Positions 17,578-24,247 of a DNA stretch of 64,000 nt are shown here, in pieces. Numbering within the stretch: the stretch's first letter is position 1; every line of letters begins with the position of its first letter. This DNA comes from QHVT01 sp036399015. Its GTDB lineage: Bacteria; Acidobacteriota; Thermoanaerobaculia; Gp7-AA8. Below the pieces are notes generated by a model that saw only the letters and a program-made list of their open reading frames with translations, did no database searches and was not told where the DNA came from. A program made the translations under genes and the position numbers. The stretch covers positions 124,001 to 188,000 of the forward strand of contig DASWNW010000038.1 in assembly GCA_036399015.1 (NCBI GenBank), read 5' to 3'.

Positions 17578-17694
17578 TCTTTCTTCGAGATGGTCAGTTG
17601 CTGGTAGTACGCGTCGAGCCCGCCGGTTCCGCGTACCTATCTCGTTAAAGACGCATCAGCCAGAACGTCGCTCCCGCAGGGCTATCATCGGTGA

Positions 17695-18132
17695 ATGACT
17701 GACCCGGTGCTCACGAGCATCATCTCGGTAGCAGGCGCGCTTGTCGCCGCGGTCGCAGGATACGTGTTCACGAAGCGCGCGGAGCGAGAGTCGAGATGGC
17801 GTGATGAGAAGCTCGCTCACTACAAGGAGTTCATGAAGAGCATGAGCGGAATCATCCACGATGAGTCCACTCGCGAGGGACAAATTCGCTTCGCAAAAGC
17901 CTGCAACGACATCCTGCTCTTCGCTCCTCAGAACGTTCTCGAGCGGCTCCGCGATCTCCAAGACGAGATTTCGGCTTCGAACACGAATAAGAGCAAGGCG
18001 CGACATGACGAACTGCTATCGAAACTGCTCCTCGCCATGCGAAGGGACATCGGAGTACGTCCGGCGGACGATGAGAGGTCGTTTCGCGCAGAGCTGCGCG
18101 CGTCAGGAGCACCACCGGAGCGCAAGCTCTAA
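17695..18132 (+). CDS. Small membrane-anchored protein of unknown function
   Basis: A 145-residue protein. Residues 7-25 form one transmembrane helix (ISVAGALVAAVAGYVF), followed by a charged, mostly helical cytoplasmic part (KRAERESRWRDEKLAHYKEF...) that may be coiled coil. I do not recognise a family beyond a resemblance to small phage- or island-borne proteins. Base composition is a little less GC-rich than neighbours, and it lies just behind a tRNA gene, which fits acquisition by transfer (inference). Its stop overlaps the convergent adenosyltransferase by 4 bp. Confidence 0.65.
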   Translation: MTDPVLTSIISVAGALVAAVAGYVFTKRAERESRWRDEKLAHYKEFMKSMSGIIHDESTREGQIRFAKACNDILLFAPQNVLERLRDLQDEISASNTNKSKARHDELLSKLLLAMRRDIGVRPADDERSFRAELRASGAPPERKL

Positions 18133-18671
18133 CGCCGTGTACCTGTCCAGGGCACGTCTTCGACGCCCGCCTCCCGGTTCGCGAACCTCGCCGCCACGAA
18201 GAGGTAATCCGACAACCGGTTGAGGTACGCGATCGTCGATCGCGTGGCCTCCGACTCGTCCTGCAGCGCCACCACGAGCCGCTCCGCGCGGCGGCAGACC
18301 GTCCGCGCCACGTGCAGTTGCGCCGCGGCGAGCGACCCGGCGGGAAGGATGAAGCTCTTCAGCGGCTCGAGCTCCCGCTCCATGGCGTCGATGGCGAGCT
18401 CCAGCTCCTCGATCCGCCGCGCCTCGACGCCGGCAAAACGGCTGGTGCCGGGCGAGGCGAGATGGGCGCCGACCTCGAAGAGGTCTGACTGCACCTGCCG
18501 CAGGATCGCGTCTACGTCTTGCGGGACCGGTGACGCGCGGGCGACGCCGACGTGGGAGCTCAGCTCGTCGACCGTGCCGTAGGCCTCGATGCGCGCGTCG
18601 TTTTTCGCGACGCGCGCACCACCGAAAAGCGAGGTCTGGCCGAGGTCGCCGGTGCGGGTGTAGATCTTCAA
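18129..18671 (-). CDS. PduO-type ATP:cob(I)alamin adenosyltransferase
   Basis: A 180-residue protein with the nucleotide-binding start MKIYTRTGDLGQTSLFGG, then EAYGTVDELSSHVG, and the C-terminal CRRAERLVVAL...YLNRLSDYLFVAAR cobalamin-binding helices. It makes adenosylcobalamin from ATP and reduced corrinoid. No B12-dependent enzyme or cobalamin riboswitch is seen next to it. It follows the response-regulator gene by four bases, so the two may share a transcript. Confidence 0.93.
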   Translation of the reverse strand: MKIYTRTGDLGQTSLFGGARVAKNDARIEAYGTVDELSSHVGVARASPVPQDVDAILRQVQSDLFEVGAHLASPGTSRFAGVEARRIEELELAIDAMERELEPLKSFILPAGSLAAAQLHVARTVCRRAERLVVALQDESEATRSTIAYLNRLSDYLFVAARFANREAGVEDVPWTGTRR

Positions 18672-18675
18672 CGCA

Positions 18676-20406
18676 CTAGGCTTCGGACTCGAGCTGGCGG
18701 ATGCGCTCCTTGACGACCATCTCCGCGAGATCGGGGATCACTTCCCAGGCGATGTTGCGCACCACCTGGTCCGACATGAGCTCGACGACGCGGCGGGCGA
18801 TGCGGTCCACCTGATCGTCCGACAGCTCGCCGTTCCGGGCCGCGATCGCCATCGGCGGCGCGTCGGGCGCAAGGGCAGGCGGCGGCACGACCGGCTCGTC
18901 CGGCTCGGCGGCCGCTTCGGCGGCGGCGAGCGGCGCCCACGACTGCTCCGGCGCCGGGTCGGGCTCCGGCGCGGGCGTGGTGTCGGCCGCGAACGGGAGG
19001 TCCTCCGGCATCGGCTCGGCGAACGGCGAGGCAGCAACCGGCGGCTCATCCTCGGCCGGCTCCGCGGTCGGCGCCCACAGCGACTCGACCGGATCCACTT
19101 CACGCGGCGCGAACGGCGAGTCGTCCTCGGCGGCCGGCTCGCTCCAGGGAGCGGGCTCCGGCGCGGAGAAGTCGGGCACCGGCTCGGGCGACGCCGCCAC
19201 TTCCGGCTCCGCGGCGGGCGCGGGAGCGGGGGCGAAGTCGTCGAAACTCAGTTTCGGGAAGGCGCGCGTCTCGCCGCCGAAGGCAGGCGTGTCGTCCGCA
19301 ACCGGGTCGCCCCAGGGGGCCGGCTCCTGCTCCGCGGCGGGCGGCGGCGTGGAGGCGGCCATCTGCTGGAGGTCGTCGAAGCTCATCTTCGGGAAGGCGC
19401 GCGTCTCGCCGCCGAAGGCAGGCGCGTCCGGCTCCTCGTCGAAGGGAGAGGGAGCGTCGAAGGGCGACGCGGCAGCTGGCGGCGGCTCGGGCGCCGGCTC
19501 CGCGGCAGGAGCGGCGTTCGCCATCTGCTGGAGGTCGTCGAACGTCATGCGGGGGAAGGCGCGCGTCTCGCCGCTGAACTCCTCGGCGGGCGGCGGCGCG
19601 CCGAACGGCGACTCCGCCTCGGGCTCCGGCGCGGGCGACGCGAAGTCGAACCCGCCGCCTGCCGGCTCGTCCCACGGCGACGCCGCGGGCGCCGGCTCCG
19701 GCGCGGGAGGAGGCGGCGGTGCGGCGGCCTCGGGAATCGAGGCGGGCGACTGCACCGACATCTGCTGCATCTCGTCGAATGTCATGCGCGGGAAGGCGCG
19801 CGTCTCACCGCTGAACTCCTCCGCCGGCGGCAGCTCGAACGGCATCTCCGTCGTCGGTGCGGGAGAGGGGGCGGCGCCGAAGATGTCGGCGTCGTGCGTA
19901 AAGGCGTCGGCAGCGGGCGGAGGGGTGTAGGCGGTGCTGAAGGAGCTCGCCGGCTCGGCGGGCGCGTCATCCATCCACGGCGACACCGCCGGTTCGGCCT
20001 CGGGGGCTGCCGCGGCGGGTGCGGCGGAGGCGCTCTGCGCCTGCGCGATCAGCTCCTCCACCTTGTGGATCAGGCTCTGCGACTCGAACGGCTTGGTGAC
20101 GACGGCATCGCAGCCGGCCTTCTCGGCGCGATCCGGATCGAACGGCTCGAACGTGCCGGTCAGCAGCACCACCGGGATGTTGCGAAAGTCGGGATGCGAC
20201 TTCACGTACTCGCAGACCTCGTAGCCGTTCTTCTCCGGCATGATGATGTCCGAGAGGATGATGTCGGGCCGCAGGTCGGCGAGTTTCTGCACCGCCTTCG
20301 CGCCGTTGTTGACGGCGGTGACCTCGTAATCGCCGTCGGAAAACGTCAGCTCGACGACCTTCTGGATGGTGATACTGTCGTCCGCGAGAAGGATCTTTTT
20401 CGGCAT
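18676..20406 (-). CDS. Response regulator with long Pro/Ala-rich linker carrying four GETRAFP repeats
   Basis: A 576-residue protein. Residues 1-120 are a receiver domain: KKILLADDSITIQKV, phosphoacceptor D53 in LSDIIMPEKNG, and K105 in VVTKPFE. About 400 residues of Pro/Ala/Glu-rich linker follow. Within it are four near-identical short motifs around residues 198, 277, 331 and 376: (S/G)GETRAFP(R/K)(M/L)(T/S)FD followed by DLQQM in three or so. The last 50 residues (LSDDQVDRIARRVVELMSD..., VVKERIRQLE) form a helical domain found at the end of many receiver-linker proteins in Acidobacteriota and Myxococcota. There is no DNA-binding output; a scaffold or polarity role is likely. Start 20406 fits receiver homology. 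Confidence 0.85.
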   Translation of the reverse strand: MPKKILLADDSITIQKVVELTFSDGDYEVTAVNNGAKAVQKLADLRPDIILSDIIMPEKNGYEVCEYVKSHPDFRNIPVVLLTGTFEPFDPDRAEKAGCDAVVTKPFESQSLIHKVEELIAQAQSASAAPAAAAPEAEPAVSPWMDDAPAEPASSFSTAYTPPPAADAFTHDADIFGAAPSPAPTTEMPFELPPAEEFSGETRAFPRMTFDEMQQMSVQSPASIPEAAAPPPPPAPEPAPAASPWDEPAGGGFDFASPAPEPEAESPFGAPPPAEEFSGETRAFPRMTFDDLQQMANAAPAAEPAPEPPPAAASPFDAPSPFDEEPDAPAFGGETRAFPKMSFDDLQQMAASTPPPAAEQEPAPWGDPVADDTPAFGGETRAFPKLSFDDFAPAPAPAAEPEVAASPEPVPDFSAPEPAPWSEPAAEDDSPFAPREVDPVESLWAPTAEPAEDEPPVAASPFAEPMPEDLPFAADTTPAPEPDPAPEQSWAPLAAAEAAAEPDEPVVPPPALAPDAPPMAIAARNGELSDDQVDRIARRVVELMSDQVVRNIAWEVIPDLAEMVVKERIRQLESEA

Positions 20407-20470
20407 TGATCTGGCTCCGTGAATGAGCAGCAAGCTACCACGGTAGTTTCGAGGGGACAAGAGATTACGG

Positions 20471-21136
20471 ATGGCGGAGCAGTTCCTGATTCTAGGGCAT
20501 CGCGGCAGTCCGAAACGCTTCCCCGAGAACACGCTGGCGTCGTTCGAAGAGACGCTGCGCGCGGGCGCCGACGGCTTCGAGACCGACCTCCGCCTGCTCT
20601 TCGACCGCACCGCCGTGCTGTACCACGACGACGAGCTGAATGAAGAGCAGATCGAGTCGCTCAGCTTCACCCAGCTCGCCGAGCGCGGAGCGATGGCGGA
20701 GCGGCTCACGAACCTCTCGCGGTTCGCCGGCCGCGGCATGATGGTGCTCGAGGTGAAGCGTGCGAAGTGGGAGGAGACGCTCATCGAGCACGTGCGCGAA
20801 TGGCCGGATGCGGTCATCGCGTCCTTCGATCATTCGATCCTGGTCGAGCTCCGCCGCCGCGACTTCGCCCTCCCCCTCGGCATCACCTTCCACGGCTACA
20901 TCGTCGACGTCGCCGCGTACGCCGCGCGCCTCGGTGCCGCCTGGGCGTTCCCGAACTATCACTTCGTCGACGAGGAGATGGTGCGGTCACTCCACGGCGA
21001 GGGAATCCGCGTGATGCCCTGGACGGCGAACCGGAAGCAGGAGTGGGAGCGGCTGCGGGAGCTCGGCTGCGACGGGGTGATCACCGACTACCCCGCCGAG
21101 GCGGTGGAATGGCGCGGCGCGGAGCTTCGTCGCTGA
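20471..21136 (+). CDS. Glycerophosphodiester phosphodiesterase
   Basis: A 221-residue GDPD-fold protein. GHRGSPKRFPENTLASFE (catalytic HRG...ENT) comes first, then GFETDLRLLFDRTAVLYHDDEL (metal-binding E-x-D and the second catalytic His), and WTANRKQEWERLRELGCDGVITDYP at the end. It hydrolyses glycerophosphodiesters to glycerol-3-phosphate and an alcohol. No signal peptide is present, so it is cytoplasmic. It is divergent from the response regulator with 64 bp between starts. Confidence 0.92.
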   Translation: MAEQFLILGHRGSPKRFPENTLASFEETLRAGADGFETDLRLLFDRTAVLYHDDELNEEQIESLSFTQLAERGAMAERLTNLSRFAGRGMMVLEVKRAKWEETLIEHVREWPDAVIASFDHSILVELRRRDFALPLGITFHGYIVDVAAYAARLGAAWAFPNYHFVDEEMVRSLHGEGIRVMPWTANRKQEWERLRELGCDGVITDYPAEAVEWRGAELRR

Positions 21137-21202
21137 ATGGCATCCACACTTTGTTACACTTGCCGCGCTCGAGCGTAGCTACGGGAGGGGGAGCCCACGG
21201 AC

Positions 21203-21400
21203 ATGAGACTCTGGGAATACAAGATCATCAACGTCCGGTCGGAGAATTACTCGATGGATCCGCGGCGCGCGGAAGAGCTGAACCGCCTCGGCGACGAGGG
21301 ATGGGAGCTGGTCAGCATCACCTCGATCAACTTCAAGACCGGCGCGACCGATCACATCGGGATGGTGTTCAAGAGAGAGAAGCAGGCCGCAACCGCCTAG
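21203..21400 (+). CDS. DUF4177-like small protein
   Basis: A 65-residue protein MRLWEYKIINVR...LNRLGDEGWELVSITS...VFKREK. The GDEGWELVS core is typical of DUF4177, a small beta-alpha domain of unknown function. GGGAGGGGGAG about 15 bases ahead is purine-rich and may serve as the ribosome site. It is followed by a 558-bp region with no gene. Confidence 0.8.
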   Translation: MRLWEYKIINVRSENYSMDPRRAEELNRLGDEGWELVSITSINFKTGATDHIGMVFKREKQAATA

Positions 21401-21958
21401 CCGGCACGGCCGGCGGCGCTGGTTGCTCCGCCGGTGCACGTACGGCCACTCCGTCGGTGCGTTCTGCCGCGCAGGCTCCTAGCCCTCCGCTCGCGAGGTC
21501 ACCCGACGATCCATTGATCGTCACCCACGTTCACCCCATCGCAGGTGATGATCCGCGCATCGCCGCGCGACGATCCGCGCGCGCGTTCCCGACGATCCGG
21601 TGGACATCTGCTGATGTCCATCGCCAGGAACCCGGCGATCGCGTCATCGCGCCGGACGATCCTCCGGTCGTCACGGACGTCGAGCGGATCGTCGCCGGTC
21701 GATCCACCCCATCGCCGCCCCTCGATCCACTCATCGTCGACCATGTGCTCCCACATCGCCGCCGGCCCCGGTTCGACGACACTCACGATCCGCCGATCGT
21801 CGGTTCGCCGCGCCTCGATCGTCGCCTCTCGATGCGATGGAGGTGAGGTGATGTCCGCAGGATCGCCGGGCGACCTCGACTTGGGGCGAGGTGGCGATGT
21901 GCGGATCGTCGACCGGCGCGACACCGTCGGCACGCGACCATCACGATAAGATCGCGGA
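21401..21958. repeat. Gene-free stretch rich in GATC, with GACGATC words followed by inverted GATCGTC words
   Basis: No supported gene is present. From 21500 to 21960 GATC occurs about 17 times, against about two expected by chance. In the first half the word is mostly GACGATCC (near 21503, 21568, 21590, 21655). In the second half it is mostly GGATCGTC (near 21690, 21798, 21820, 21902). This gives a large, loose inverted arrangement like the other iterated palindromes. A perfect hairpin TGGACATC-TGCT-GATGTCCA lies at about 21601-21620. Short open frames here look like by-products of the repetition. Confidence 0.6.
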
Positions 21959-22519
21959 GTGATCGAAGCCCTACGGATCGTGGCGCTCCTCGGGTTAGCG
22001 CTCACCGCGTGCAGCTCGCTGCCGCCGAATGCGCTTCGTCCATCAACCCCAGGCGCTCTCCAGCGCGAGTTTCAACGCTCCCACGGACCGGCAACAGAAG
22101 CCGAGTACGCGCAGTGTGAGACACCATACGAGAACACGACTGGCGTAACCGAAATCGCCATCGAGAGAACGTCCTGCTACGGCTACTGCCCGACCTACAC
22201 CCTCCAGCTGTTCAGCGATGGCCGCGTTGCGTACGTCGGTCAGGCTTCCGTCAGATTCATCGAGCCGCGAAGCGGGAAGCTGGATGAGTACTTGTTCACG
22301 AAGCTCGCACGGACGGCGGTTGGAATCGGATTCTTCGAGTTGCAGGACCGATATACGTGTGCGGTGACCGACAACCCGACTGTCTACGTCGCCGTAGTCC
22401 GGAACGGAACGCGAAAGGTCATCGAACACTACGCGCCCGAATGGACCGGCCCGGCCGCTCTCCGTCTGTTTGAAGAGGCCATCGACAACGTAGAGCCGTA
22501 CATCGAGTGGGTGAGGTGA
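21959..22519 (+). CDS. DUF6438-type lipoprotein
   Basis: A 186-residue protein with a GTG start. The N-terminus IVALLGLALTAC has a lipobox (LTAC, Cys18), so it should be a lipoprotein. Residues about 65-180 match the DUF6438 pattern, IERTSCYGYCPTYTLQLFSDG with the paired cysteines, then a tail ending VEPYIEWVR. Function is unknown. Members occur scattered in genomes, often alone, as here in an accessory stretch. Confidence 0.8.
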   Translation: MIEALRIVALLGLALTACSSLPPNALRPSTPGALQREFQRSHGPATEAEYAQCETPYENTTGVTEIAIERTSCYGYCPTYTLQLFSDGRVAYVGQASVRFIEPRSGKLDEYLFTKLARTAVGIGFFELQDRYTCAVTDNPTVYVAVVRNGTRKVIEHYAPEWTGPAALRLFEEAIDNVEPYIEWVR

Positions 22520-22536
22520 CTCCTCGCCGCGCCGTC

Positions 22537-22715
22537 ATGAAGCGGTGGCCGTTCAACCTCGCCGCCGCGTTCTCGCTGCTGCTGTCGCTCACCATCGCCG
22601 CGGCATGGGCGACGAGTTACGCGCAGCCGCGCGACTGGCATCTACTCGGACTCGCGCACTCAGCGGGTTTGACGCGGGTTGATCTCGACCGCCGCGGGGT
22701 CGTCGTGATTCGAGT
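22537..22715 (+). pseudogene. 5' part of a disrupted small membrane-protein gene
   Basis: The frame starts MKRWPFNLAAAFSLLLSLTIAAAWATSY, one membrane helix, and continues to about RRGVVVIRVEA. After that the same frame continues as the middle of a PIN toxin, which has no relation to it. This N-terminus resembles, from memory, a family of small membrane proteins of planctomycete-like genomes. Their C-terminus is a second hydrophobic helix after a PHW motif, and such a piece is found at 23279-23437. The start could also be a GTG at 22507. Confidence 0.5.
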
Positions 22716-22950
22716 CGAAGCCGACGTGCGCGACCTCCTCGACTACCTCTGCGGCGTATCCGTTCATCAGGAAGTGTTCTTTCTCTGGCGTCCCTTTCTG
22801 CGTGACGCCGCGGACGACATGATCGTGGAGTTGGCGGTTGCCGCGGGTGTGAAGTCATCGTGACGCACAATGTCAGAGACTTCCGCGGTGCCGAACGTTT
22901 CGGCCTGCGGATCGTGACGCCAGCCGTTATTTTCAGGTCAACTTTGAGGT
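22716..22950 (+). pseudogene. PIN-domain toxin fragment: N-terminus lost and one frameshift
   Basis: In the frame of the preceding fragment the sequence reads DLLDYLCGVSVHQEVFF, then LWRPFLRDAADDMIVELAVAAG, the C-terminal half of the 'putative toxin-antitoxin system toxin, PIN family'. That frame stops at 22863. In another frame from about 22857 the expected continuation follows: IVTHNVRDFRGAERFG, then LRIVTPAVIF, ending TGA at 22948-22950. A single-base change between about 22845 and 22857 joins them. The N-terminal half with the first PIN acidic residues is missing. The cognate antitoxin follows seven bases later. Confidence 0.78.
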
Positions 22951-22956
22951 GAACAG

Positions 22957-23232
22957 ATGGGTGCCTTGAACCTTCGTCTTCCAGAATCTCTTCACCGCAA
23001 GCTCAGCGAAGTGGCGGAACGTGAAGGGATTTCCATCAATCAGCTCATCAATTCCGCAGTCGCTGAAAAGATGTCCGCCTTGATGACAGAGGAGTATCTC
23101 GCGGCACGTGCCAAGCGGGGGAGCCGCCGGAAGTTTGATGCCGTTCTCGCTAAAGTACCGGATGTCGAGCCACATGCAACAGATCGACTTCCCGCGCCCA
23201 GTCGGAAGCGGGCTGATAAAAAGGCTGGCTAG
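22957..23232 (+). CDS. Antitoxin of a PIN-type toxin-antitoxin pair (ribbon-helix-helix, HicB/CopG-like)
   Basis: A 91-residue protein. NLRLPESLHRKLSEVAEREGISINQLINSAVAEK is a typical ribbon-helix-helix DNA-binding domain, and the charged tail (AARAKRGSRRKFDAVLAKVPD) is the usual toxin-binding part of this family. GAGGTGAACAG just upstream serves as ribosome site and overlaps the stop of the toxin remnant. The toxin is broken, so this is an orphan antitoxin. It could persist as an autorepressor or as an anti-addiction gene. Confidence 0.82.
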   Translation: MGALNLRLPESLHRKLSEVAEREGISINQLINSAVAEKMSALMTEEYLAARAKRGSRRKFDAVLAKVPDVEPHATDRLPAPSRKRADKKAG

Positions 23233-23278
23233 CGCGGAACCGGCCGCACAGCTGGCGTGAGATCCGTCAGGCGCATAG

Positions 23279-23437
23279 ACCATCGCCCCCCTACACCGGG
23301 TCCGGGGGCCGGTCAGTGTGCAGGCGCGGATGATCATGTCACCCCACTGGGCGATCGTCCTCCTCGGCCTGCCACTGCCGCTGCTGTGGCTGCGCGTCAG
23401 GCGCCGTTCGCGATCGCGACCCGTCAGCCCCCGTTGA
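23279..23437 (+). pseudogene. 3' part of the disrupted membrane-protein gene
   Basis: An open frame without a proper start reads ...VRGPVSVQARMIMSPHWAIV, then LLGLPLPLLWLRVRRRSRSR and a stop at 23435-23437. It has a PHW motif, a hydrophobic helix and a basic tail, which fits the C-terminus expected for the fragment at 22537-22715. The PIN/antitoxin segment lies exactly between the two halves. The pairing rests on recalled family layout, not on an alignment. Confidence 0.4.
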
Positions 23438-23445
23438 GGGCGCCG

Positions 23446-23655
23446 CTACCGACGTCGTGCCGGCTCGACGCTGTCGGGAACACGCTCCGCGGCTTCTTTC
23501 GCGCGCGCGATCCACGCCGGCCGCTTCGACTTGGACGGCGGCACGGTGACCGGCTCGCCCCACGCGGACGGATCCTGCGCGTCCGCGATCACGAGCTCGT
23601 CGAGCTCCGTCTCCGTCAGTTCCGGCTTCTTCGGGCGTCGTTTCACAGCTGCCAT
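23446..23655 (-). CDS. Small protein downstream of a BrnT-like toxin (probable antitoxin)
   Basis: A 69-residue protein, MAAVKRRPKKPELTETELDE followed by LVIADAQDPSAWGEP, charged and without membrane segments. The start codon overlaps the original end of the BrnT-like frame (the ATG lies 11 bases ahead of its TGA), as in toxin-antitoxin pairs. I do not recognise a named family. An antitoxin role is inferred from position and size only. Confidence 0.6.
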   Translation of the reverse strand: MAAVKRRPKKPELTETELDELVIADAQDPSAWGEPVTVPPSKSKRPAWIARAKEAAERVPDSVEPARRR

Positions 23656-23926
23656 CCAGTAATTACGCGCATCGTCTGATGCCAGAGACGTGCACGATCA
23701 ACATGAGAGGACGACCAGCGTCGGTCCGGCCGAGGAGCTGGTACCGGCTCGCTCCGTGCCGCCTGTGGTTCGGGCGGACAACGAAGCCGTTCCAGATCAA
23801 CTCTGCCGCCTCCCACGCCTCCACACGATGCGCCGCGAGCTTGTCAGCATCGTAGTCGATCTCCCATTCGGCGGGGTCGAAGCGATGCCAGTCGACCACG
23901 GCCTTAATTAGAGGCGCCAGTTGCAC
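23643..23926 (-). pseudogene. BrnT-like toxin with a frameshift near the C-terminus
   Basis: From a GTG at 23926 the frame reads WEIDYDADKLAAHRVEAWEA, ELIWNGFVVRPNHRR, then YQLLGRTDAGRPLMLIVHVS, the order of BrnT-type RNase toxins. It then goes astray and stops at 23663. One base shift near 23678 restores the family ending MRVITGWQL followed by TGA at 23643-23645. The loss of the last strand probably inactivates it, though the ORF is otherwise whole. The partner gene follows with an overlap. Confidence 0.65.
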
Positions 23927-24078
23927 CGGTGGTATTCCTCGTGCGTCTCGATCCAGAACCAGAGGATGCCGTCGGGTGCAGTGACGGGTGCTGCGAATTC
24001 GCTTTCAACAGCTCGAAGTTCGCACGAGCGAGTCAGAACTTGAGGGACGCGTGATGACTCAAATCTCGCGCGTCTCAC
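23908..24078 (-). CDS. Possible short ORF or gene remnant ending DGILWFWIETHEEY
   Basis: An open frame of 56 codons from a GTG at 24078. The end, TAPDGILWFWIETHEEY, has a strongly protein-like pattern seen at the C-terminus of small accessory proteins. The first part looks ordinary. It overlaps the BrnT-like start by 19 bp. It could be a degraded gene of the same module; I cannot name it. Confidence 0.35.
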   Translation of the reverse strand: MRRARFESSRVPQVLTRSCELRAVESEFAAPVTAPDGILWFWIETHEEYHRCNWRL

Positions 24079-24247
24079 CGCGGCGGTGTTCGGCGACCTG
24101 GGTGAATCTTAGAAGAGCGCCGATCGCGCCGGCTCGGGGGCGGTCGTTGCTGGCGCGACCATCGTCTCGCGCGGCTGCGGCCTCTCCACGTGATTACGTG
24201 AGGTGCGGAGGTCCGGCATCGTTCCTTCGGCGGGTGGGATCGCCCCC

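Noticed and set aside
22537..24078. Sequencing errors as the cause of all frameshifts
   Set aside because: Core genes across the window show no frameshift, whereas four damaged genes cluster in accessory stretches. The PIN toxin also lacks its N-terminus, which an indel error cannot explain. Errors at single sites cannot be excluded without reads.
24180..24212. Hairpin around CACGTGATTACGTG behind the DHA2 gene
   Set aside because: The stem is only five perfect pairs (CACGT-GATT-ACGTG) with weak flanks and no T-run, too little to call.
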